Notes: generated by a model from the sequence alone, not told the origin. Counted from the stretch's first letter, positions 34,526-42,240 are shown. The stretch: DNA of 64,000 bases from Lacicoccus alkaliphilus DSM 16010 (GCF_900142805.1 NZ_FRCF01000002.1:372001-436000); one strand, 5' to 3'. Program-made: numbers and translations.

Positions 34526-36217
34526 CTAATTGAAATTGTAGGAATCTGCAATCGGACTTCTTTTTTCAACCAAATCGTTGAAGTACTCAAAGAAACTGAT
34601 GCCCAGATAGCCTCCGCTGATATTCTTTATATTTCCAACCCCTTTATTACTCAGAAGACGGAAAGCATTATAACTTCTCTGACCGGTGCGGCAGTGCAGG
34701 AATACGGGGACGTCCTCAGGAATTTCATCCATTCTCTCCCTGAGTTTTGAAAGTGGTATATTATGCGCACCATTAAGGTGTCCTGCTGCGTACTCCTTCT
34801 CTTCCCGTACGTCCACAATATAGGCACCACTTTCGACGAGCTCGCGAACTTTTGATACCGGCACCTGAGCGAGGTCCCCTTTCAGTATGTTCTCTGCAGC
34901 AAGACCTGCCACGTTGACGACATCCTTGGCAGTGCCATGCATAGGGGAATAGGCGAGCTCCAGATTTTTAAGGTCTTTGATTGTCCCCTTCATCTTGATG
35001 AGGGTTGCGATGACATCAATCCGCTTATCGGCGTTTCCTTTGCCTATTGCCTGGGCACCGAGCACTTTTTCCGAGTGCTTGTCAAATAAAAGTTTGAAGT
35101 GCATCGGATGACTGTCCGGCATCAGGCCGACCTTGTCCGGGGGGATGACATGGACGGTTCCATAATCGGCTCCGAAGGCAGTTGCCATTTTTTCGTTGAG
35201 CCCGGTTGAGGCCGCGTTATAGTCGAAGACCCTGACGACACTTGTGCCGGTGACCAGTGCTTCAAAAGCCTCACCGCCGAAAATATCGTCCGCCACTGTA
35301 CGTGCCTGCCTCTGTGCCGGGCCGGCAAGTGCAAGGCGTGTTGATTCCCCAGTGAGCATGTGGGTGACTTCAATCGCATCTCCAATGGCATATATCTCTT
35401 CATCAGAAGTCCGGTAGCGTGCATCCACTTTGATGCCGCCGGTTCGGCCGATTTCGAGACCTGCCTGGGAGGCGAGTTCTGTTTCGGGAGCAACACCGAT
35501 CGCCATGATGACCATGTCTGTATGAAGTGAGTTGCCATCACTGAATTTAACCCTGTCCTTCTCCACCCGTTCAAGGGCGGTATTGACTTTAAGGTCCACC
35601 CCATTATCATGAAGTGTCTTATGCAGGATCTGCACCATGTCATAATCGAAAGGGGCCATGACTAGGTTCTGCGCCTCGATCAGTGCCACCTGCGTGCCCC
35701 GCTCAACCAGATTTTCAGCAACTTCCAGACCGATGAAGCCGCCCCCGACGATGGTTACATGCTTCACATCATTTTCATCAATATATCCCTCGATTTTTCT
35801 TATATCCGTTACATTGCGTAAAGAGAACACATGGGGCATAGCAATGCCGCCGATGCTCTTTGGCATGATGGGCTTTGCACCCGGGGAGACTATCAGTTTG
35901 TCGTAGGACTCTTCATATGTTTCTCCGCTCGTCAGATCCTTCACCATCACTCTTTTTTGATCTCTGTCGATTTCAATCACTTCGTTCAGAGTCCTGACAT
36001 CTATATTATACTGATCCAAAAATTTTTCTTCTGACATGACCAGCAGTTTGCTGCTGTCCTCCACAACATCACTTAAATAGTAAGGCAGTGAACAGTTTGA
36101 GTAGGAGGCATGTTCCCCTCGTTCAAGCATGATGATTTCTGCTGATTCGTCCATCCTTCTGATGCGTGTGGCTGCTGTGGCGCCACCCGCCACTCCTCCA
36201 ACAATTACAATTTTCAT
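34526..36217 (-). CDS. cdr: CoA-disulfide reductase with C-terminal rhodanese domain
   Basis: Flavoprotein of the CoADR-RHD type. The N-terminal 445 residues form the FAD/NAD(P)H pyridine nucleotide-disulfide oxidoreductase: GGVAGGATAATRIRR (FAD), ASYSNCSLPYYL with the single redox Cys42, and VGGGFIGLEVAENL (NAD(P)H). Residues about 455-563 are a rhodanese domain with an intact active-site loop HCRTGQRS (Cys near 509). Such fusions reduce CoA persulfide or CoA disulfide. AGGAGG precedes the ATG at 36217. Its promoter contains a CsoR/CstR-type palindrome, which points to control by reactive sulfur. It stands alone, where S. aureus has gcvPA-gcvPB. Confidence 0.92.
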   Translation of the reverse strand: MKIVIVGGVAGGATAATRIRRMDESAEIIMLERGEHASYSNCSLPYYLSDVVEDSSKLLVMSEEKFLDQYNIDVRTLNEVIEIDRDQKRVMVKDLTSGETYEESYDKLIVSPGAKPIMPKSIGGIAMPHVFSLRNVTDIRKIEGYIDENDVKHVTIVGGGFIGLEVAENLVERGTQVALIEAQNLVMAPFDYDMVQILHKTLHDNGVDLKVNTALERVEKDRVKFSDGNSLHTDMVIMAIGVAPETELASQAGLEIGRTGGIKVDARYRTSDEEIYAIGDAIEVTHMLTGESTRLALAGPAQRQARTVADDIFGGEAFEALVTGTSVVRVFDYNAASTGLNEKMATAFGADYGTVHVIPPDKVGLMPDSHPMHFKLLFDKHSEKVLGAQAIGKGNADKRIDVIATLIKMKGTIKDLKNLELAYSPMHGTAKDVVNVAGLAAENILKGDLAQVPVSKVRELVESGAYIVDVREEKEYAAGHLNGAHNIPLSKLRERMDEIPEDVPVFLHCRTGQRSYNAFRLLSNKGVGNIKNISGGYLGISFFEYFNDLVEKRSPIADSYNFN

Positions 36218-36246
36218 CACTTCATCCTCCTGTCTCTGTTGTTCCC

Positions 36247-36275
36247 ATTATATACCCATAGGGGTATATAATCAA
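36247..36275 (-). promoter_or_regulatory. cdr promoter with CsoR/CstR-type operator
   Basis: -35 TTGATT (36270-36275), 17-base spacer, -10 TATAAT (36247-36252). Inside lies an inverted repeat at 36247-36272 with arms ATTATATACCC and GGGTATATAAT and 4 bases between. The C-run/G-run centre flanked by TATA is the CsoR-family operator form; CstR, the persulfide-sensing member, controls sulfide genes in S. aureus. No csoR or cstR gene is in the window. Confidence 0.78.
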
Positions 36276-36286
36276 TATAAATCATT

Positions 36287-36300
36287 GTTCAAATTTGAAC
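36287..36300. promoter_or_regulatory. perfect 14-bp palindrome upstream of the cdr promoter
   Basis: GTTCAAATTTGAAC, located 11 bases upstream of the cdr -35 and 14 bases from the gcvT terminator. Not assigned to a regulator. Confidence 0.4.
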
Positions 36301-36313
36301 AGACAGTGACATG

Positions 36314-36344
36314 AAAAAAGGTCCGGGACTTGAGTCCCAGACCT
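36314..36344 (-). terminator. gcvT terminator
   Basis: Stem AGGTCTGGGACT / AGTCCCGGACCT on the minus strand with one mismatch or wobble, followed by six T. It lies 13 bases after the gcvT stop, so gcvT is monocistronic. Confidence 0.88.
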
Positions 36345-36356
36345 GCTGTGATTTAA

Positions 36357-37439
36357 TTAGTTTTTGTGGAAAGGTGTTTTGACGAATTTAGCATCCACAT
36401 CTTTGTTGCGGACTTTTATGATGAACTCTTTTTCCAGCTCGTGGAAATCAGTATCCACCATTACAAAACCGATGGAGCGTTTGGAGGCGGGTGACTGGGT
36501 ACCGCTCGTCACTACACCAACTTTATTGCCATCTTTATCGTACGCTTCATAACCGGTACGTGCAATGCCTTTGCCAGTGATTTCAAAGCCTTGGAGTTTA
36601 CGTTTTGCGCCTTCTTCTTTTTGCTTCTGCAGCACTTCTTTACCGATGAAGTCACCTTTATCAACTTTGACTGCAAAGCCCATTTTCGCTTCGATAGGCG
36701 TAATTTCTTCAGTAAGATCCTGGCCGTGAAGCGGCAGACCTGCTTCAAGCCTCAGCGTATCTCGGGAACCAAGTCCACATTCGACTGCACCTTCGTCTCT
36801 GAAGAGTTTCCAAAGTTTTACGGTGTCTTCGCTCTTACAGTAAATTTCAAAGCCGTCTTCACCTGTATAGCCTGTCTGTGAAAGGATGACTTCACTGCCG
36901 TCGACTGAAACATTCTTTTTGAAGCCGAACATCTTGATTCCGCTGATGTCTTCTTCAACATGCTTCTGGACCATATCTCTGGCCTCAGGCCCCTGAACTG
37001 CGATCTGACCCCACTCCGGAGAAACGTTTTCGACTTTGGCATCGAATCCTTCTACTGATTTAAGCCATTCGAAGTCTGTATCAGTGTTGCCTGCATTGAC
37101 CACAAGCAGATACTCCTCTTCGTCCAGTTTGTAGGCAACGAGGTCATCGATGACTCCGCCTTTCTCATTACATAGGAAAGTATAATGTGCTTTTTCATCA
37201 GTCAATTTGTTAATATCATTAGTCAGCACATGATTCAGGAATTCTACAGCTTCCTTGCCGGACACTTTGATTTCACCCATATGGCTGACATCAAAAATCC
37301 CTGCTTTTTCCCTTACAGCATTGTGCTCTTCCTTGATGCTTGAAAATTGTACCGGCATTTCCCAACCGCCGAAATCTACAAGTTTCGCACCACTTTCATG
37401 ATAATACTCGTTTAACGGGGTTTTCTTCAATTCCGCCAT
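36357..37439 (-). CDS. gcvT: aminomethyltransferase (glycine cleavage T protein)
   Basis: T protein of the glycine cleavage system; moves the aminomethyl carbon from lipoylated H protein to tetrahydrofolate. Begins MAELKKTPLNEYYHESGAK, with VDFGGWEMPVQF, the folate site FDVSHMGEIKV and a catalytic Asp region VLTNDINKL. 360 residues. AAGGAGG upstream. A glycine riboswitch lies in the leader. In B. subtilis and S. aureus gcvT is followed by gcvPA and gcvPB; here a terminator follows at once and the P genes are not in the window. Confidence 0.95.
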   Translation of the reverse strand: MAELKKTPLNEYYHESGAKLVDFGGWEMPVQFSSIKEEHNAVREKAGIFDVSHMGEIKVSGKEAVEFLNHVLTNDINKLTDEKAHYTFLCNEKGGVIDDLVAYKLDEEEYLLVVNAGNTDTDFEWLKSVEGFDAKVENVSPEWGQIAVQGPEARDMVQKHVEEDISGIKMFGFKKNVSVDGSEVILSQTGYTGEDGFEIYCKSEDTVKLWKLFRDEGAVECGLGSRDTLRLEAGLPLHGQDLTEEITPIEAKMGFAVKVDKGDFIGKEVLQKQKEEGAKRKLQGFEITGKGIARTGYEAYDKDGNKVGVVTSGTQSPASKRSIGFVMVDTDFHELEKEFIIKVRNKDVDAKFVKTPFHKN

Positions 37440-37465
37440 TTAAATTCCTCCTTAAAATAGTTAAA

Positions 37466-37496
37466 ACAGAACAACTGCTCAGTTGCCCTGTTGAAT
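37466..37496 (-). promoter_or_regulatory. expression-platform hairpin of the glycine riboswitch
   Basis: On the transcript, AACAG-G-GCAACTG and CAGTTGT-T-CTGTT pair around a 2-base loop, followed by TTTT. The TGTTCT of its 3' arm can also pair with AGAACA at the aptamer's 3' end, so terminator/antiterminator switching is plausible. Confidence 0.6.
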
Positions 37497-37516
37497 GATC
37501 TTCAGGATTGCGTCAC

Positions 37517-37593
37517 AATACTGTTCTTTTACCTGAGAGATTCACCTTGACGGCTTGCTCCTTCGGCGACGACTCATCGTGCTCTCCAGTATT
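37517..37593 (-). ncRNA. glycine riboswitch, single aptamer
   Basis: The minus-strand transcript shows P1 (AATACTG / CAGTATT), GGAGAG, the conserved core GCCGAAGGAGCAAGCC (37552-37567) and CTCTCAGG (37532-37539) with AAAAGAACAG after it: the glycine aptamer. A second aptamer core is not present between it and gcvT, unlike the common tandem form. Located 78 bases upstream of gcvT. Confidence 0.92.
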
Positions 37594-37681
37594 GATCTTA
37601 CGCTGATATGACTGTTATTCTGTACACTACTGCATTATACCAATAATAAGAAATGGTAGGCAAGTATTAGATACATTAAAA

Positions 37682-38185
37682 CTATTTTCCGCCCGTATTT
37701 TCAAGGGCCAGCAGTATTCCCGCCGTCTCTTCCGCTGAAAGCGCCGCATCGACCGTATAATGGCAGGATTCCTCATAGAAGGGGGCCCTTGATTCATAGA
37801 GCGCACTCACCGCTTCGTAACCCTGTTTCAGCATCGGCCTGTTTTCGTCATCTTTGATGCGCTCGTACAAAAGTTCGAAAGGGGCCGATAAATAATACAC
37901 GGTGTGGTGTTCATTATCTTTAAGCAAATTTCTCGATTCCTCATATGTAATGATGCCGCCCCCGGTCGAAATGACGGCATCAGTGCTGTTGATGATCTTT
38001 TTCAATGATGCTTTTTCGATTGCCCTGAAACCGGACTCACCGTCCGATTCGAATATTGAAGGAATCGTCCGCCCTTCGGATTCGACGATATAATGGTCGA
38101 GGTCGATGAACTCCCTGCCCAGCAACTCAGCGACCCTGCGGCCGACGGTGGTTTTTCCGCTGCCCATAAAACCTGTCAAAATCAT
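37682..38185 (-). CDS. aroK: shikimate kinase
   Basis: Phosphorylates shikimate in the aromatic amino acid pathway. Walker A is GFMGSGKTT (residues 5-13), the shikimate-binding Asp is in FIDLDHYI, and STGGGII plus the lid Arg (NRPML) complete the site. 167 residues, typical. It is directly downstream of comGG, whose stop overlaps its ribosome site (AAGGTGA), so it may be read from the comG operon. Confidence 0.93.
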   Translation of the reverse strand: MILTGFMGSGKTTVGRRVAELLGREFIDLDHYIVESEGRTIPSIFESDGESGFRAIEKASLKKIINSTDAVISTGGGIITYEESRNLLKDNEHHTVYYLSAPFELLYERIKDDENRPMLKQGYEAVSALYESRAPFYEESCHYTVDAALSAEETAGILLALENTGGK

Positions 38186-38189
38186 GATT

Positions 38190-38369
38190 TCACCTTATTC
38201 CAATTATTTGATGAATGTAATTCTCATAAATCAATATCAGGTTCGATCTGATTTCTATTATCATCATATACCTATTATAAAAATGATAGTACACCGTAAT
38301 CAAATAAATTAAAACGATATAAAGCGAAAAGCTGATAAATCCGTCATTTTTTAATAATAAGCGTTTCAT
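38190..38369 (-). CDS. comGG: ComGG-like minor pseudopilin, short
   Basis: 59-residue frame at the comGG position. MKRLLLKNDGFISFSLYIVLIYLI has the prepilin shape: basic leader, G-F cleavage-like site, hydrophobic helix. Only about 45 residues would remain after cleavage, well below usual ComGG length (around 100 or more). GGGGAG lies four bases before the ATG, inside the end of comGF. ComGG is very variable, so identity rests on position and leader. Confidence 0.62.
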   Translation of the reverse strand: MKRLLLKNDGFISFSLYIVLIYLITVYYHFYNRYMMIIEIRSNLILIYENYIHQIIGIR

Positions 38370-38769
38370 CGAACTCCCCATTCGTTTTGACTTTTAGACT
38401 TACCACTTCTTCCTTATCATTGATCTTCCATTCCACTACATCGAACATCATGGTGATGAAGCCTTCCCCATTAATACTCTTGATGACTCTTGAATTGCGG
38501 TACCTGTACTCCTCGTGTCCCCTGGCCGTCTCAAAAGTGATGGTGTCCCTGCCATTGGTGATCACTTCCTCTGCGGTTCCTGAAACCGCTATGATATCCA
38601 TCACGAATATATCACCTTCCATATTGGCATCCACCAACTCCATTTGGGAAAATACACTGAAGGCACCGGGCATTATGAAAGCAATCATACTGATTATTGA
38701 GAGGGATAATAACGTTTCGATATAACTGAAACCCTCAATTTTTGTAAACAATACATAAATCCTTTTCAT
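38344..38769 (-). CDS. comGF: minor pseudopilin ComGF
   Basis: Competence minor pseudopilin. The leader MKRIYVLFTKIEGFSYIETLLSL contains the G-F prepilin peptidase site (cleaved by ComC), though with Tyr-Ile-Glu rather than Thr-Leu-Ile-Glu. The C-terminal part GEGFITMMFDVVEWKI fits ComGF. I prefer the ATG at 38769 (141 residues) over an upstream start that would put a long polar tail before the leader. It overlaps comGE by 35 bases. Confidence 0.83.
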   Translation of the reverse strand: MKRIYVLFTKIEGFSYIETLLSLSIISMIAFIMPGAFSVFSQMELVDANMEGDIFVMDIIAVSGTAEEVITNGRDTITFETARGHEEYRYRNSRVIKSINGEGFITMMFDVVEWKINDKEEVVSLKVKTNGEFDETLIIKK

Positions 38770-39040
38770 CTTTGTCACAGATCTCACCCTGACTGATAAC
38801 ATATCCTTTACTCTGATCTTTGAATTCATCGAAGTCCTCATAGCCGTTCATGACTATATATAAATGCCTGTTGAAGTCGAGCTGCTCCTTCGTCTTGACA
38901 TCATACTGCACCAGAAGTAAAGCAGCAGGCAGTAATATACTTGTTATCATGACAAAGATCATCAATGACAACAGTGAGTCGGCAAGCAGAAATCCCTCAT
39001 CTTTCAATTCTGAACTGTCCTTTCTGAATCTGGAAAACAA
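38735..39040 (-). CDS. comGE: minor pseudopilin ComGE (TTG start)
   Basis: 101-residue pseudopilin with leader RKDSSELKDEGFLLADSLLSL and a hydrophobic helix (about 19-40); G-F is the expected processing site. The start is TTG at 39040, with GAGGAGG eight bases upstream, located inside comGD (44-base overlap). Minor component of the DNA-uptake pseudopilus. Confidence 0.8.
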   Translation of the reverse strand: MFSRFRKDSSELKDEGFLLADSLLSLMIFVMITSILLPAALLLVQYDVKTKEQLDFNRHLYIVMNGYEDFDEFKDQSKGYVISQGEICDKDEKDLCIVYKN

Positions 39041-39440
39041 TACGCACTTCCTCCTCCCCGCATTTCAGATTGATCGTTCCGAAAGCGTTCGTATCCCCGG
39101 ACGCCATATACATGAACCTTTTCAACCCGTTGGCTGTCAATCTGCAGCCGTTCAGTTCATGCTGTGAAACATTCCTGCCGTCAAAAGACCTGGCAATCAA
39201 ACGGTTATTCTCATGGTCCATCATCATGATGTGTGCGGATTTTTCATAAATCGCCCGGGTCTGGGCTGCCTTGAAGAAATATGAGATACTATCCAGTTCT
39301 TCATCGATGTCTTGAACATCATAATCAGGAATGGTGCTGACGGAAATCAGTAAAATGATGCTGACAAGAAAAAGTGTCAGCATCATCTCCATCATTGTAA
39401 ACCCGCTAGTTCCCTGAGCTTGCTCTTTGGGCCTGTCCAT
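38997..39440 (-). CDS. comGD: minor pseudopilin ComGD
   Basis: 147-residue prepilin-like protein. Leader QGTSGFTMMEMMLTLFLVSIILL has the G-FTxxE site. The rest (SYFFKAAQTRAIYEKSAHIMMM) has the beta-rich head of pseudopilins. GGTG lies four bases before the ATG, inside comGC (35-base overlap). Confidence 0.87.
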   Translation of the reverse strand: MDRPKEQAQGTSGFTMMEMMLTLFLVSIILLISVSTIPDYDVQDIDEELDSISYFFKAAQTRAIYEKSAHIMMMDHENNRLIARSFDGRNVSQHELNGCRLTANGLKRFMYMASGDTNAFGTINLKCGEEEVRIVFQIQKGQFRIER

Positions 39441-39744
39441 TTGTCACCACAATTTGAACGTCATTCGCACAAGCCGTCTGTTCACTGGTGATATAACCAC
39501 CAGATACAAGCGCACCGATATTAGCCGGATCTGAACCTTCATTCAATGTGTAAGCTTCCACCTGACTCTGAACCATTTTCACCTGTGCATCACATCCTGT
39601 ATTCTGTACATTTGAACTCTGTGCAGCGATATTCGGGATGATGAGTATGATCAGCACGGATATGACCAGCAGCACCAGGAGCATCTCTATCAATGTAAAT
39701 CCGTCCTCGTTTTTAATACACTTCTTCATAAATGTTTTTTTCAT
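39406..39744 (-). CDS. comGC: major pseudopilin ComGC
   Basis: Main subunit of the transformation pseudopilus. GFTLIEMLLVLLVIS is the textbook type IV prepilin leader, cleaved after Gly. The head contains two Cys (NTGCDAQV, QTACAND) that probably form the disulfide known for ComGC. 112 residues from the ATG at 39744, which has GGAGG eight bases upstream. Confidence 0.94.
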   Translation of the reverse strand: MKKTFMKKCIKNEDGFTLIEMLLVLLVISVLIILIIPNIAAQSSNVQNTGCDAQVKMVQSQVEAYTLNEGSDPANIGALVSGGYITSEQTACANDVQIVVTNGQAQRASSGN

Positions 39745-39761
39745 TTTAAATCCTCCATTTT

Positions 39762-40817
39762 TCAACCAACGACTGACATCATCTGAAAGATAGGAAGAAC
39801 AATCACCAGATAAAGACAGATGATCAGTACTCCGAGCACAGTGAAGATCACCGGTTGTATTTTTTTCGTCAAATTTTCAATTTTCATGATTATCTTTTCA
39901 AGCGTGTATTCACTGAATATGACGAGTTCCTTTCCGACATCACTATTCAGTTCCCCGTGGCTGATGAAAGTCGAAAGTTTATTATCCAGGGCTGGGATGT
40001 GACTGACAGCCTCAGAGAGGGAGTCCCCCCGATTCAGATCAATTTCAATCAATGCGGCAATGTGACTTAAGTAATTGCTTAAAGACTGATTTTTAAACAG
40101 TGCAATGATTTCTTTAACTTCCAGGCCGTTGTTTATAAAATAACCGAATTCCCTGGAAAACCTGTAAGTATGGTAATTCACTACATAAAATTTTAACAGG
40201 GGAATCTTTAGCAGGATTTTCAACTGGCTTTCAACCGGGACATATCTGATTATTGTATAAATGAAAACTCCCCCGACCACAAGACCTGCCATCATCCCAA
40301 TCACTGTTTTGGGAAGGACTTCCAAAAGTGTGGTCAATATGCTGACAATCCCTTCCGCCTCGGCTCCGACGGAGGTGTAAAGAGATTCAAACTGAGGGAT
40401 GACGGTATAATTTAAAATGATCAGCATAATGATGAATATGCTGATCAGAAGAAGTGGATATTGAATGGCCTTGACCACTTTTGAAAATGTCGCTCTTCTA
40501 TTTTCCAGATAAAGTGACGATTCTTCTAAATTATTTATCATTTCCCCATGAATTTCGGCAAAAGTGACCTGGATGATTATTGATTTCCTGAACCCCAGCA
40601 TCTTCAGTATTTCACTGAGTTTTTCCCCCTCTTCTATCATCCTCTGCGCTGCTTCTTTAGTATGCGGTTTAAGGCCATCGTATTGTTCAAGCAAAAATTT
40701 CAATGCGTTGTACATCGTAAATCCGCTGTTCATCAGCGCACTCAATTTCTGCAGGAAATGTGCATCATAGATACCGAGTTTATTGGAATTTCTGTGTGTA
40801 ATGAGTGAATTCTTCAT
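39762..40817 (-). CDS. comGB: competence membrane platform protein ComGB
   Basis: GspF/PilC-like inner-membrane platform for pseudopilus assembly, with three transmembrane segments (about residues 117-137, 168-190, 325-348) separating two cytoplasmic helical repeats. 351 residues. AAGGG precedes its ATG, which is 38 bases inside the end of comGA. Confidence 0.9.
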   Translation of the reverse strand: MKNSLITHRNSNKLGIYDAHFLQKLSALMNSGFTMYNALKFLLEQYDGLKPHTKEAAQRMIEEGEKLSEILKMLGFRKSIIIQVTFAEIHGEMINNLEESSLYLENRRATFSKVVKAIQYPLLLISIFIIMLIILNYTVIPQFESLYTSVGAEAEGIVSILTTLLEVLPKTVIGMMAGLVVGGVFIYTIIRYVPVESQLKILLKIPLLKFYVVNYHTYRFSREFGYFINNGLEVKEIIALFKNQSLSNYLSHIAALIEIDLNRGDSLSEAVSHIPALDNKLSTFISHGELNSDVGKELVIFSEYTLEKIIMKIENLTKKIQPVIFTVLGVLIICLYLVIVLPIFQMMSVVG

Positions 40818-41772
40818 GACTTAAATACCCTTCATCTTTTAATGAAATGATCCGGTCGTTCAATGTCACATAATCGACCGGGTGACCCAGAAGATAATCA
40901 TTGATTTGTGTCGCACTTAAAAACTCATAGATGATGAAGCTTCCAGCCTCTGAATGAAGAATCCTCTGATTAATGATGAGGGAAATGCTCTGTTTCAACT
41001 CTTCATCATAAAGACCGAAATCTTTCAGCCGGCTGAGTGTGGTGATGGCCGACTTACTGTGGAAAGTGCTGAAAACAAGATGTCCTGAAAGGCTTGCACG
41101 TATCAATTCCCTTGCAATCGACTTATCCCTGATCTCTCCGAACATCAATACATCCGGGTCACATCTCAGTGCACCTCTGAGTAAAGGCTCATAGGAGATA
41201 TTTGCTTTCTCGTTGATCTCGACTTGGATCATCCCATCAATTTCATATTCGATCGGATCTTCAATGCTGATGATTTGGCGCGTCCCATCCTTAATGATCT
41301 CGTTAAGCAAATTAAACATGAGTGTGGATTTTCCCGACCCTGTCGGCCCTGTAAACAGGATGAGCCCCTGGGATAATTGGATGTAATCTTTGAAGAAATC
41401 GAACTCAGCTTCATTTAAAAACAGTGTTCCCGACTGTCGCTCAGTCAAAGAATCAAGTATCCTGATGACGACGACTTCCTCAATTAAAGTGAGAGGCAAT
41501 GTGCTGACTCTGATTGTCAGTTCCGCATCATGCACATTAACCGAGGTCTTACCGCTTTGAGGGATTTTATGTTCATTGATATCAAGTTCAGCGATGAATT
41601 TTAAATAATTCACTATTCGCTTATATTCATCTTTTGTGATTTCCGAGAAATCTCTCATCATGCCTTTTTGACGGAACTTCACTCTTCCGCATTCACTTTC
41701 AAGTGTAATGTGAATGTCCGACGCCTGCTTCTCCTTGGCACTTTCCAAAATATTTCTTATTTTGTTTTTCAT
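40780..41772 (-). CDS. comGA: competence traffic ATPase ComGA
   Basis: GspE/PilB-type ATPase powering the competence pseudopilus. Walker A ILFTGPTGSGKSTL, Asp box IISIEDPIEYEIDG, Walker B DPDVLMFGEIRDKSIARE and His box LVFSTFHSKSA. The zinc-binding CxxC module of longer relatives is missing, as usual in ComGA. 330 residues. First gene of comGA-GB-GC-GD-GE-GF-GG. A clear ComK box (AAAA-N5-TTTT) or SigH promoter is not evident in the 228-base upstream gap. Confidence 0.94.
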   Translation of the reverse strand: MKNKIRNILESAKEKQASDIHITLESECGRVKFRQKGMMRDFSEITKDEYKRIVNYLKFIAELDINEHKIPQSGKTSVNVHDAELTIRVSTLPLTLIEEVVVIRILDSLTERQSGTLFLNEAEFDFFKDYIQLSQGLILFTGPTGSGKSTLMFNLLNEIIKDGTRQIISIEDPIEYEIDGMIQVEINEKANISYEPLLRGALRCDPDVLMFGEIRDKSIARELIRASLSGHLVFSTFHSKSAITTLSRLKDFGLYDEELKQSISLIINQRILHSEAGSFIIYEFLSATQINDYLLGHPVDYVTLNDRIISLKDEGYLSHEEFTHYTQKFQ

Positions 41773-41920
41773 AATTATCCCTCCTACTGTATATAAGCCT
41801 GAAATTCATGGTTTTGATCTTTTCTGAGATAATTACACAGATTTTTGAATTCGGTATATATAAATGAGGACGATTATAGTATTATGTAATTAACTGACAG
41901 CAGATTTAATATAAACCCTA

Positions 41921-41957
41921 TTTACTTTACGAAATACATTACTTATAATTAGTAATG
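41921..41957 (+). promoter_or_regulatory. DUF2626 gene promoter with an inverted repeat over the -10
   Basis: -35 TTTACT (41921-41926), 17 bases, -10 TATAAT (41944-41949). The -10 forms the spacer of an inverted repeat, CATTACT at 41937-41943 and AGTAATG at 41951-41957. A protein bound there would block the promoter; regulator unknown. Confidence 0.5.
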
Positions 41958-42000
41958 ATGAAATGTATATAAATATCACCTCGATGAAAGGACTGTTCCA

Positions 42001-42240
42001 ATGGATAAGGTATTTAAAACTTTAGGTTTCTGGACAGCGATGTTCACTATTCTGTTCTATGTGGGAGATATGATGATGATGACTTTATTCTTCCTTGCCC
42101 AGACAGGATTCTTCATTTTACTCGGATATATGAAATTGACTGAGAGAATGTATGTGTATATATTTGCAGCATATCTGGTATTCTTCTTCGTTGGATTTAC
42201 TTATTATACGACGTTTATGATGGAGCCGGCTTTCGGCTAG
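42001..42240 (+). CDS. DUF2626 membrane protein (YqgY-like)
   Basis: 79-residue membrane protein with three hydrophobic stretches (about 9-21, 25-44, 50-70) rich in Met and aromatic residues: DKVFKTLGFWTAMFTILFY and MMMMTLFFLAQTGFFILLG. It matches the DUF2626 family beside yqgX in Bacillus. Function unknown. AAAGGA is eight bases upstream of the ATG. Confidence 0.82.
   Translation: MDKVFKTLGFWTAMFTILFYVGDMMMMTLFFLAQTGFFILLGYMKLTERMYVYIFAAYLVFFFVGFTYYTTFMMEPAFG

Noticed and set aside
34352-34750. Plus-strand reading frame of 132 codons overlapping the end of cdr
   Set aside because: Its second half is antisense to the well-supported rhodanese domain of cdr; the first part runs through a terminator hairpin, and there is no ribosome site or family resemblance.
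41773-42000. ComK box or SigH promoter before comGA
   Set aside because: Several AT-rich stretches look inviting, but none fits AAAA-N5-TTTT pairs or the SigH consensus well enough to report.
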